From Pseudoscleropodium purum (Eukaryota; Streptophyta; Bryopsida; Hypnales; Brachytheciaceae): a DNA stretch of 64,000 nucleotides. The stretch lies in NCBI GenBank assembly GCA_963969395.1, contig OZ017804.1, positions 15,500,001 through 15,564,000 on the forward strand. The letters are read 5' to 3'. The position numbers were made by a program, and so were the translations under genes. The first letter of the stretch is position 1; every line of letters starts with the position of its first letter. Shown here piece after piece: positions 51,031 through 62,438 of the stretch. The notes beneath the pieces were generated by a model, which saw nothing but the letters and a program-made list of their open reading frames with translations, was not told where the DNA came from and did no database searches.

Positions 51031-51160
51031 ATATTACAAGAGAAAGGGATGTTTTTAAAAAGTTTTAAAATATAGTCCTAAATATAAGATTATATGTCAT
51101 GACCTATAAGGAAGTTTTCAGTAAAAATTTACTAGAAATACATGTATTTATCTTGTAATG
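51031..51160. mobile_element. Half copy of the CACTA-like MITE
   Basis: AGAGAAAGGGATGTTTTTAA, ATATAGTCCTAAATATAAGA and CAGTAAAAATTTACTAGAAA follow the order of the elements at 2642 and 49576, but the second arm is missing. Confidence 0.6.
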
Positions 51161-52404
51161 AGGGAAATAGGGGAATAACAAATCCTTAAACTAAGAAATA
51201 TCATTTACGGGATCCTCAAATTCTCGGAGGGTTGTGGAGTGACCTCCTTGAGATCTCCTTTTTCTCTAATGGGTTTTATAGGTGGTAGACTTTCATGAAA
51301 ATCTCTTAAGTTTGCTGAAAATACCTTCATCTTAAAAGAGACCTTTAGCACAGGTGTAAGAAGTCATGTAGCCCCCTCCCACTAGGACCGTGCCTTATTG
51401 ACTGCTTAAAAAACTCATCTTCCGGTGGTTGCCCTTCTCGAAGTTGTGTAATTTCTGAGTCAGAGAAATGTTCATTTTAGGCCATTTTATAGGTGTTTGC
51501 AGAACTAGACTAATCCTGTTGCACAATTAATCTACAGGTTTCTACCTTAAGTGCCGAAAGTCGGTGCTGCAGTCCGAGCCCCTGACTTTCTGCCGTCACT
51601 AAAGACCGGTCGAGAAGATCCTAGTCGGGCAGATGTGTTGATGCACTTGGGAGGAAATTCCGATCGTAATGGTAGCGACCAAGCCTTCCGTTTCCTCAAG
51701 CCCGCCTTATTTAGACTCTTGTTGCTAGACTGGTGGTCCCGCTAGTGGTAGGTTGGTATACATGTTTCCGAGCGGAGCGGACGCGGTCAGGCTTGCTCGT
51801 GCCCGCAAGCGTGGCCTGCACATCGATAGCTAGCCATGGTCATGGGGAGGAGCTAGAATTTGATATGATCGAGTCGGTGACAACATATTGCAGATGAATA
51901 TTTTGTTTAATTTGGTTGATGTCCATGTTTAATTTCTCGTTGTGGCGTGATCGAAGTCAAGGTGGAAAGATCGATCCGGCCAGAATAGTACGAGCAGTTT
52001 CTAGCTTTCGATCTCAAGCTTAACGTAACAAGCCCGGTGACGGTGAGTTTTCGACCACCAATGTGGACTATTATATTGTTGTCATGATCATTTCATGTGC
52101 TGTGTGTGCGGGGTTTGAATGGAATTGAGTTAATTTCATGCTCTGAGTTTGGATGTACGTGGTGATTTAGTTTTCGTCGGTAGTATATGCTTTTTGTCTG
52201 CGAGGATTTCTTGGATTTTTGGTAAGGATCTAACGCCCTAGGCGGAGTGGCGGTGGTTTTTCAGATCAGTTATTAAGTGGGATTCCTTTGGTATGGTTAT
52301 TACAATGTCTGTGGAGATTTTTCTTTTTCTGAATCCTAGGTGCGAGCCGGACGATGCTAGGATCAGTCTAACTGTAAGAACCGCTTCTTTTCGCAGTGCC
52401 GATA

Positions 52405-55400
52405 ATGGAAGGTTTGAGGATGGTGAACGGGCAGGTGCGGCGAATGCTTCGACAAGATGTAACTGCGGTCCGCCATTTCCGGGGCCTAAATGACGAGATC
52501 TTGAGGGAAATGCGACTCATTCCGTCGCGTAAACTCCCAGAGGTAGAGAAGCTGACGGATCACAAGGTTTTCCTCGCAAGGCTGAGAAGGAGAGGCGCCA
52601 CGACGGTAGTTTACGGTGTGGAGGATATCCGTATCTTCAATGTTGATAATCACGAAACCACACGGTTTAGCTTCAACTCCCCATACTGCACCAACAGTAG
52701 GAATGAGGATAGACTTATCGGGAGAAACCACGACATACGCTTGGAGGTAAGTCCGTGTCCGAACACGTCAAATTTTAGCCTATATCCTCACTAATATTAT
52801 TAAGTTCTCTTTGAGTAATCGGCCGTGCGCTCACGATACACCAGGCGCTTTCGGTACTGGACTTTCCTGCATATTGGGGTTTTGCCGTGAAATTGCAGTC
52901 TACAAGTTTTGAAACATGTTTAGTGAATTGATGCAAGTTGAGCAGGTGTTTGAAGCTACTAAGGACAGTTCAAATTTTTTGTGATTCAAGGGGTTGTCTG
53001 GTGTTCAGTTGTACGTTCTTTATTTGAAAATTCGTAAATATTGCATCAGTGTCGAAACATTGCAAGGCGACTTTGGGTTGGATGTCTTGTAGAATTGATA
53101 AGGATATCACCTCACAAAAAACCCACAAAAAGTGTCACTTATCTTGGCTTTCGTTCATTGTTGAAGGTGTTACAAGCTTTAACAGACGGTACTTCCACTG
53201 TGGCGACGGTCTCCTTCATACCCGGCGGAGTGGATCACATCCGACACACGGCGGACGTCCTGCCAAAGTGTTGGCGAGAGGAGTTGGACACGTTTTGTGC
53301 GGCTTTGGTCACCCTCGAATGCCGGGACTCCCACCTTCGCCACGTCCACTTTGAGACGAAGCTGTGCACGGGCTGGAGCCCCAACATTGACCAGCTGCTA
53401 GAGTCGTCGCTCGAGGAAATTTCTCTTCCCGACTCGAAGGAGAAGTGGTGGAGAGACTTTGCAGCCAGGCTCGCGAGGAATCAAAGCTTGCACGTGGTGA
53501 CAGTGCCATACGACAAGAAGAAAATGGACGCGTTCTTACAAACTCCATCATCCATACGACAAGGAGGTGCGATCTTTACAATCCCCCAATTCATGTGTTC
53601 AAGTCCCGGTTCAAAATCTGAATATACAATTCCAAAGAGGAAGTGTTCTAATTGTGTGGCGAGATGCATGACAGTTTCTGATAGACTAAGAACAAGACTG
53701 GCTCACGTACGTGCACTCTATGGAAAAATGGTCTAATTGATGTTAACAAAACAGAGTTTACCACTTAATTAGGAGGACGGTGGTTATCTGTGTTTCATTT
53801 CCTCCCTCGTAAAGATCGATGAGAGCTATCAAGAACTAATTAGAGAGAGAAACTAGCAATGTACAACATTCTGGAATTCCTTGATTAGTGTTATATTCTC
53901 GTCTCTCACTGTAAACTTTTTTGTTGTATGTGCAGCGCCCATCTCGGAGTCTTGGACAACGTACAATCAGACGATGAAAACGCTCTGCATTTCCTTACCG
54001 GACAACTTCAAAGCTAACGTCCAAGTCCTCGCGGAGGCAATGTCGTCCACGTTGTACCTGGCCAGCTCCGTGACGACCTTCGTGATCGAGTATTCCCCCC
54101 CGGAGCAACCGCCGGATCTCCGCGCCTTTGCGAAATGTCTTCGGCAGGCTTTGGTACGGGCGCCAAACGTGAGCGTGCTGCACTTGCTGGTGCCGTTTCG
54201 GAGCCAGGAACTCCGCGATCACATTCTGTCGGTGCGGGAGCTCACATGCTTGATTTTGGTATTGGATTTCTGGGACAAGGATGACCTGAAGGTCGCCAAG
54301 AACATGATTCGTGATAGTCCAAAGCTGCAGGTTTTTGGACTTCGGCGTCAGGATCCGAAGAGGAAGCTGAGCTGCTTCAGCTTCTTGAAACGACGTTTGC
54401 TGTCTCAGGAGATCACCAAGGCGGATATCGTCATGTTTCTGGAGTACGATAGGTTTGACGAGACTCGCCTGCGGACCCTGTCACTCCGAGGCTGGGATCT
54501 GGTGGATGGGGAAACGATTTCAGTAGCCTTAGACTACCGCTTGGAGGCACAGCCAAATCTATATATCGATTTGACCGGCACGGGCCTTCTTTTGAAGAAC
54601 AAGCGCGCCGCTCAAGTAGTACCGGAGGTCAGTTCTGAGAGCGGGAGATCGACGACTACGGGCTTGTCGTCCTCGCATAATACTTCCCAAGCAGGTACGT
54701 GAAAATCAACTTCTTTCCTATAAACGTTTACATGCTTTGAATCATTTTTTCTATGTTCATGGTGATCATTGCTGTTTGCAATTTGTCAAACATCACGAAA
54801 CCCGACCTCTACCTATCTGGACGCTTAGTTAGGTCCATTCCAGTCCTTGCTTTCTGAGTTTTGTGCACTGGAATTACCGTCAAGAATTCCACGCTTTGAA
54901 TCATACCAACTTAACGAAGTTTCCAACTATTTTCATATGGTTTTTATATGACGTTAATATCTTGACTTGATGGTGTTCAGGTAATAATGGCAGCGTGTAC
55001 CCGTCGGGCACATCACACATGTCGGGCATGGCTCTCTCGACGGGCGCCAGCACGAGCGGAAGCTCGTTCTATGACAGAAGAAACCCGATTTCCGAGTGCG
55101 ACGAACTTGGCTCCCACACAAACGCGGGGCCGGGCTCTGTCTGGGCAGCAACACCGGAGCACCAACCGTTCCCACTGCAGCAGCAGGACCAACAACAACA
55201 GCAACATCCCGGGCGGCAGCAAGGTCCCTCCATGTACTTCTCCATTTTCTCATTCGACCAGTTGCAGGAGGCCACCGGTAACTTCGACCCTGGTGCTGTG
55301 ATCGGCCGGGGCGGGTTCGGACAGGTACAGCCAAATTGGTGCATGCGGTCATTCTGTTTTCACCAGATTTGGACACAATTTTGTTTTGACTCAAAATGCG

Positions 55401-58100
55401 AATGAATCTTGGTAGATTTCCCGGGATGTTTGTCGTAAATTGCCCGAAACTGTACTATGACTCTCAACCTATTTCTTTCCAAATTGAGAAGCCTCGACTG
55501 AGCAAAATTTCGTGGACCCTCCGTGTTGCTGATCGCCAACTGAACTAAACATTAATTTCGTTAAATTGGCGTATTTCATTACTTTGGTTCCATTCAGGCA
55601 GTGTGGCATGAAACTTTTTTCTATACTTGTCCTCGTTTTTAGTTTCTAGAGCATTGTGTAGATCTAGATCACAATTTTTGGCACCAGAATCACGCTACTG
55701 TAACTGAATTGACGTTACTGTGGGTGCAGCGGCATTTTCGTTAACGGAATTCCGCGACTCTGGCACGGTTCAGAGCGTGCGTTCTAAAATGGAAGTCTAT
55801 TCATGTCCTAGTTTTGAAACCGTCCAAGTCTATTCATTTTGGTAGATGAATGTCAGAATTTCTGGCACACAGAATCACGTCAATGTAACGAAACTGATGT
55901 GAGCTAGCTTTAAAAAGAAACTGGGATGTACACTCATTAGGTACGGTGGAGATCCAGGGTCCCTTCGATCTCAAGCTTGATCTGGCGCCGTGGTGCAGGT
56001 GTACTTCGGGGAGCTGACCACGCCGGACCATGGCAGGCGGGAAGTGGCAGTGAAGGATCTGAATCTGGAGGGCGTGAACTCGCAGCGCGTGGTGAAATCG
56101 TTCCAGACGGAGGTGCGGACGCTGGGGCACCTCCACCATAAGAACCTGGTCCGGCTGCTGGGCTACTGCACTCACGACCGGCGGCACCTGCTGGTGTACG
56201 AGTTCATGCCGAACTCGTCGCTGGACCACTGGATCTTCCGGGACTGCATGGAGGAGGAATTTCAGCTGCCCTGGAGGACGCGCGTGAGCATCGCGGTGGG
56301 CGTGGCGCGTGGGCTAACCTATTTGCACATCGACTGTAATCAGACCATCATTCACTTGGATATCAAGCCCCAGAACATTCTGTTGGATGGACAATTGGTC
56401 CCCAAATTGGCGGACTTCGGCATCGCTAAGCTGGTGGTAGACACGGAACGGAATCTGGTATGACTCTCCTACGACCCTTCTCTCCGATGCATCGAAATTC
56501 TGGTTCACTCATTCACTTCTCTCTGAAGTTCGTTTGCTCTCATTTACTTACTTAATTCTTCTTTGGAAATCTGTAAGTCTCATAAACGTCAATTTCGTTT
56601 AATTGGCGATATTCCACAAACCAGAAATTGTGACATACATCTTCTCAAAGGTCTAATTTCAGGCCAAACACTAGGATGGAAATAGATTTTGGTTTCAAGC
56701 GGTGCGGCCTAAACTGTGCCAAAGTAATGGAATATCGCCAATTCAAAGAAATTGATGGTCATACAATTTTATGTAAAATTTTGGTTAGTCCTCTCATACA
56801 TTAGAGTAAATCGAGAAGTGAGAGGAAACTATAGGGTTTCTTTCCCTTAGAATAGCAAAGAAACAAAGTACTAGGAATCAAACTCCTTTTTGATCCAAAA
56901 TGAAGCTCTTTTGATTTTCACCTGTAACTTTGCTTTCACCGATGAGAAATTCTGGTACTCTCATTCATGCTTCTCCATAAAATTTGGCACTTTCTTACAT
57001 GCTCTCATTCATATTTCTGGCCTGTTATATTTTATCACCTCCATTGAATTTTCCTAAATGATTTTTTCACGTACGGTAGCAGCAACCACTGTTGGCCATT
57101 CAAGCACTTAGAGGTTCAACCCGTCTCGGTGTACATTTTTGACAATACTTGAAAGTGTTAAAAAGTGCCGAATGTTATTGTTTTCTTCAGGCCACAGTGA
57201 CCCGGGCACAAGGTACAGAATGTTACATGGCCCCTGAAATCTACCAAAGTAACCGTGTGACACCCCAGAGTGATGTCTTCAGCTTTGGGCTTGTGCTAAT
57301 TGAGATCCTGAGGGGGAAAAAGAACTCTGAAATGCCACTAGTAGATGAAGATTCGCCGTATCTGACCTTTCCTTTCTGGGCTCGAAAGAAGTTCCAAACT
57401 GGGCAGTACATGAGAGCATATGAACAGCTCGCGGCGCCCATCGTCTCTCCATTGATCCCCGGATACCAAGAAGAACAAGCGCAGAAGATGCTGTGCGTGG
57501 CGATTGCATGCATTAATGTAAGTCGATACTAACTTTTCACTCACCTTCTGTCGGTGCTTGCTGTAGAAATCATGAGAAAATGGTTCCCGAAAATGGTTCA
57601 GGAATGTTGTTTGTGGATGTTTCCGGCATGCCAATTTTGATGAGAGTAATAAGTTGGATTGTCAGCCATTGTTACGTACACTGGTATCTCCAAAATCTGC
57701 TTGGTGTCCGCCTTAAGCAATTGTAGTCATAGAATCAAGTTGGCATGCTTTTGTGACTCAGATTTTTCTTGATACGAGTTCAGTGCTCTAAACCTCACAG
57801 GCCCAGGAAGCCCAGGGTCTTATTTTTCTTTCCAATTTCATTCGTGATTGACTATTTGTACTTGCTGTGTTCGGCACTGACATTCAAACCTCCAATTGAC
57901 GCAGAAGCAGATGGTACACTGAAATGCTTAATGCTAATATTTCAGTTGGATGCTTTGTGGTTCAGGAGGATATGGTTAAGAGGCCAGATATGAGGACTGT
58001 GTTGCACATGCTGGAGGGTCGTGAGTCTGTGCCAGACCCCAGTCGAAGTAGACCCACTGTCAGCTACGATTTTAGATTTGATGAATCAAATGTAAGATAA
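52405..58100 (+). CDS. Kinase gene B: novel, possibly LRR-like N-terminal region fused to a non-RD RLK/Pelle-type kinase
   Basis: Seven exons: 52405-52746, 53167-53566, 53936-54694, 54981-55324, 55999-56457, 57191-57517 and 57966-58100 (2,766 nt, 921 aa); phases equal those of gene A. Start ATG 52405 (MEGLRMVNGQVRR) follows a conserved acceptor-like TTTTCGCAG, so an intron in the 5' UTR is likely. Residues 1-500 are the novel region (LRHVHFETKL, LEEISLPD, LTCLILVLDFW, LQVFGLRRQD). The linker has an expanded Gln tract and extra residues relative to A. Kinase: IGRGGFGQV, VAVK Lys634, C-helix Glu653, HLDIKPQN Asp736 (non-RD), DFG Asp754, MAPE, VKRPDM. The tail SRPTVSYDFRFDESNVR is shared with A apart from two residues. 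No signal peptide or transmembrane segment. The stop codons of this gene and the convergent VPS2B-like gene are about 760 bp apart. An immune signalling role is inference. Confidence 0.9.
55950..55996 (+). promoter_or_regulatory. Ultra-conserved intron segment just before the kinase exon, copy B
   Basis: Identical over 47 nt to 40976-41022. Here it abuts the acceptor (GTGGTGCAG, then exon 5). Part of it, TTCGATCTCAAGCTT, also appears at about 52008 upstream of gene B. Confidence 0.5.
56588..56757. mobile_element. Inverted-repeat element in intron 5 of kinase gene B
   Basis: GTCAATTTCGTTTAATTGGC followed by GATATTCCA at the left is mirrored by TGGAATATCGCCAATTCAAA then GAAATTGA at the right (about 170 bp). 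Related fragments (CAATTTCGTTAAATTGGCG) occur near 38570 and 55555. Absent at the corresponding place in gene A. Confidence 0.7.
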
Positions 58101-58861
58101 GAAAATATGTAACAATAGTACTCCATGTTGTATACTAGTTTGAATTACTCCTGTACATATCCAATTTTGATCCAATGACACATACTAACAAGTATATTGT
58201 CAGGGCTACAGTTTCTATGCCAGAGGGTGCCACGGTTTCTATATTTTGAGTTCGTCGTTAGAAAGCAGAGCATGTGGAAACAATTCGTAGATTCGATTTA
58301 TTAAGGGGAGTCCAAATGTGAACTCAGTTGCTGAGGGTGATTTCAGAACTCTATGAGGGCTAGTACCTTACAGGATAGAAGTTCCGTATTGTGCCCAATT
58401 TGGTAACACGTCTACAAAGGCCCATTACTCCTTATTTTATACAAAAAGAAAAGAGAGATTCTCAGTCCAGATTTCAGGAGTGCCATAAAGTTTCAGGAGT
58501 ACAAATGTTGACCAATGTACCATCACTCACAAAGGAAAGCATGATTTGGAAAAACCTTTCAAGAAAAAATGGGCTACAATAGGAAGACTAATGTACTGAA
58601 TGATGAATGCTTCATATCATGATCATATCATGTTACAAAAACAGCATCCACCCTAGAGTTCTGGAGAAACACGAGGGATCCAATAGATGCCCCCAGAACG
58701 GATTACGCCTAAGTCAGCAATTCCGCAGCAACAACCAGGTACCAAAGGTGGTCCAAGAAATCTTAATCTCCATAGGGCTGAACGAAATTATACAAGGACC
58801 CAAAAGGGGGTACCACCTTTGGTATGTACTGTACAAACCGCAAAGTTGGTTTGTTGGCTCC

Positions 58862-61800
58862 TCAACCACTTCGTAAGGCTGCTAACCTCGACTCCAGGTC
58901 ATCAATCCCCGAGCTGCAGAGTATCAACATTGAAATGCCATAGAAATCAAGGTATGCTCTTCATAACAGGTAGAAAGTTGCAATGATGCCAGAACTACGA
59001 CTCAGTTCTGTCACACATAAAAGACGGGCCCACAATGTTAAACAAAGATATTACAAAAACTGATTGACTTCGTGCCAGATATCTGCTTCGAAGGAGTTAA
59101 AAGTGATCCATGCATTTGTGGAAATGGAATAAAAGTGATGGATTTCTTTAAGTTTAAAGGAAAAGAAACGGATTTAGAAGTAAGATTTAAAAGCGCGGGG
59201 CATTATATTCTACTAGTTGTACTAGTGTTCACATACAGAGAAAAAAACAGCATACTCCAATATAGTAGACAAAGACTTGCAAAAGATTGTTCATACCTGG
59301 AAGCTGCTTTGACACCTGATTTGCCTGCCATCCTTCCCTTTGGAGCGGAGGACATCTACAAAACAAATTCAAACAACATATTCAAGCAAGAATTCATTGT
59401 GGTCTTGAAGATCATTTAACTCTTCGCCATATTTGAAGTCAGAGAAATTACAAAAAAGGACACTAATTTCCGTGTCGAATACAATCACAAGAAACAAGAT
59501 TCATAAGTAAACAAAAGTACCGACAATTTGGAGGTTCATACCTGAGCTGAAATATCAACGCCAATTTCATCCAGGATCTGGATAAGACACAGTCAACAGA
59601 AAGGTGAGATCCGAATATCCATCTCAAACATACTACACAAAAATAAGAGCACATACTGTGTAATGAACTAATCATAATGAAGTTTTTGACTCGAAGCTAG
59701 AAGTGTATATAAAAAATTTGTACTAAATTTGAAACTTGCAATAAAAACGGATACCGTATGTTTGCTACAATTTGGTACCTGAAACATTAGAAAACTTATT
59801 CCAAGAAGAATATTATTGTAACATGTAAAATGATAAAGCTTTCTGTAGCCCATGCTATTCGCACTTTTCTGCGAAGTGAACCAAATAAAACCGGGACAGG
59901 GTAGCGCTATCAAAACCATCAATAGATTTCAGACGCAAATCTTGTGCTTCAACGGAAATTTCACAGTAAACTGTACCTGATTGGTGAGCTCCTCAGTCTC
60001 CTCCTCAGCCTCATCATCATCCAATGCATCGTCAATCGAATCGGACATCATTTCGGTCTGCCACATGGAGGTGACGCGTCTTTCAAAATTGAATGCAGAT
60101 TTGATTTCATAAATAACATCCCATACAATGCATACAGAAAGATCTGACGAAAATATTGAGCAAGCAAACATGACCCATAGAACCAGTAAACTACTCAATA
60201 AAGTTGAGATTGTTGCAAAATTCATGATGGTAACTCACAGTCATATCCATTTGAGCTGACTGCCGCTGAAACTCCTGCATAATCTTCGCCTGTTTCGCAG
60301 GCTCCATTTGCTGTCGAGACAAAACCAACACATGAGATTGAATGCAGACTTGATTACACGCACCAACATATTAAAGCTACTAGACTATGAGCTCCCAAAG
60401 TGGATTCTTTAGTGCTTGAGCATTAGTGTTTTAGAGAAAAATAGAGAATAATACCTTGTTCATAGATGACATAGCCTTGGTGGCCCCCTTCATAGCACTT
60501 CCTACTGCCATATTTGCATGCATAGCCTGAAATTGCAACCCCCCAAAAGCACTTGCTTTAGTCTTCTTGGAGAGAACATTTCCGACCACAGTTACAGTGA
60601 CACCTCTACTCAGCTTCACAGGTACAAGAATCACAATTCCGGCATAGTACATACTTTCTCTTGCATCGTATTATTTTAATAAATCTCTTATCTCACCTGT
60701 GTGTGAGTTGCCACTCCCCGCAGTTGCGCTTTGCTACCTTGCAGTTTCGCTATCTGCTGCCTCAGCCGAATTAACTGCCGAGCCAAAATCTTCGTTGCAG
60801 CCTACACGAACCAGAAAAAGGGCACTACAATTCTCAATTGCGACAGAACTCTGGCAGTGGGACAAGTTACCATCCCAGTATCTCGATGTGCCCAATAACC
60901 AAATTGAAATGGCAAGAGAGGCAAACATGTCTCAACAGCAAGACAGCGAAGAACAGTGACTTGGATTAATATAAACAAAACCTAAAAGGAAGAAAGCAGC
61001 TAAAGTAGAGGATGATATGACTGTCTCTTTTAATCATTAACATACCTAAGAGTGTGATTTTCGTAACAGAGGTCAGTACAGGAGACAGGATCAGGTTCCT
61101 AATGGTTTTCGTTTCCTGGACTACACATACAGGAAAATACCAGATCCAGGAAGCTAGATTTGCTCTATTCTTTCAGATTTATGCATCCAGGGACCTAGAT
61201 AAAGAGGTATTTTGCTATGTATCCTGCAAATCGCTCTATTCGTAATCCTGATGACATTCTGTTACAATATCTGGCGTAAAAATACAAACTTTTCGGTGCT
61301 GATGTTAGACATGCTAATTAGGTTCATGCTTGAGGTAGAATTCGTGGATCTCACACTAGCCTTACATTCAGTGAACTTCCATTTCAACCAATACCAGCAA
61401 TGAGTACAACCAAACAAAAGAACTCACATCATTTCCACCCTTTGCTGTCTTCTTTATCTCTGCCACTAGTTTCTTTTCCTGTTCTCAAAGAAGTCCGTTA
61501 ACTATAGTCAGGAAACCGATGTAAGCCGCTCCACTTTGCACAGCAGGAAACAAAGCAAAAAAGATCCTGATAGATTCATATAAAAGTCTACAAAGCAGAA
61601 TAACCCTGCATATAAAAATAATGTGTAGGACATTGCTCAGAAACAGAGCATTCCATACCTCTAACTGTAAAGAACCAATCTCTCTGTCAAATCCTGTTGA
61701 TTAACCAGTCAATTCCGGGTCAATTGCAGTCAGTCTTGACGTCAAGCATACATACAGTACTCAAATATACTTCACAGCTAAAAACAAAGAGCCCAGTAAC

Positions 61801-62438
61801 TATACAAAGGAACTGAAGCCCAAGGAGTCCACCAAGTAGGAGAAATTCGAAAGGAGAGAGAGCAAGAGGAAACCATTTCCTATAAAATGATAAAGCAGGA
61901 TTCTGCTGCGAAAAAACAAGTTCAGCTACCATAATAAACTAATCACAAGGTTCTATAATAACATCTACAATGCACTGTATGACTGTCACAACCGTGACGG
62001 CCCAATCCATGCCATATCTCTTTTTTCAATAGAACTTTCCAATTATTTAGGTCTAAATGCTTGAAATTCTACATCTTCTGCTCTGGTAGTTCAGAAGCGT
62101 GTCAAACCATCAAAGTGCACAACCCCTCCTCGAGGGCGGGGCACCCCATCTGCCCCAGTCGCAGAGACCTGTGGGCAATGACAAAACCATAAACATCTGC
62201 CCTAAATATATAAACAAAGGGTAGAAAAATACCTCTGGTGGCAACGGACATTTCACGTTTACTTGCTCGGAGCACCTCTGTCAGCAACAAGAACAACGCA
62301 CTATACGATAAGTCCAAAAAATATCAACACGACACGCTCAAGCTCGAAATAATAGTCAGAACTTAACTGAAACGACTGAGATAGCACGTGCATTTGCCCC
62401 ATACCTTTGGGATCCGGCTTCTTCTTGAATATATTCAT
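58862..62438 (-). CDS. VPS2B: ESCRT-III subunit VPS2B-like (CHMP2 family)
   Basis: Eleven exons, minus strand: 62438-62405, 62277-62233, 61693-61659, 61478-61428, 60801-60697, 60526-60455, 60310-60239, 60057-59977, 59577-59542, 59355-59297 and 58913-58862 (642 nt, 213 aa). All junctions are GT-AG and phases agree. The protein starts MNIFKKKPDPKEVLRASKREM and continues KKLVAEIKKTAKGGND, KILARQLIRLRQQIAKLQGSK, AMHANMAVGSAMKGATKAM, EMMSDSIDDALDDDEAEEE and LDEIGVDISAQ. It ends DDLESRLAALRSG, a MIM1-type motif that binds the MIT domain of VPS4. The basic N-terminal core and acidic C-terminus are typical of ESCRT-III; length equals plant VPS2.2/2.3. The family polymerises on endosomal membranes with VPS24 during multivesicular-body sorting. 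Choice of VPS2B over VPS2A rests on the MNxFKKK start and MHAN block. Confidence 0.95.

Larger units (their letters stand above)
45607..51619. other. AT-rich spacer between the two kinase-gene copies
   Basis: No gene is recognised. A less AT-rich patch at 46180-46690 has short open frames on both strands without family resemblance. Contains CACTA-like MITEs (49576-49770, 51031-51160) and a long foldback (50284-50660). Confidence 0.55.
51620..58758 (+). repeat. Segmental duplication, copy B (contains kinase gene B)
   Basis: Direct-orientation partner of 36860-43630. Its right end lies about 100 bp from the VPS2B-like stop codon, so the shared 3' block includes sequence that is probably VPS2B 3' UTR or flank. 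Confidence 0.88.
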
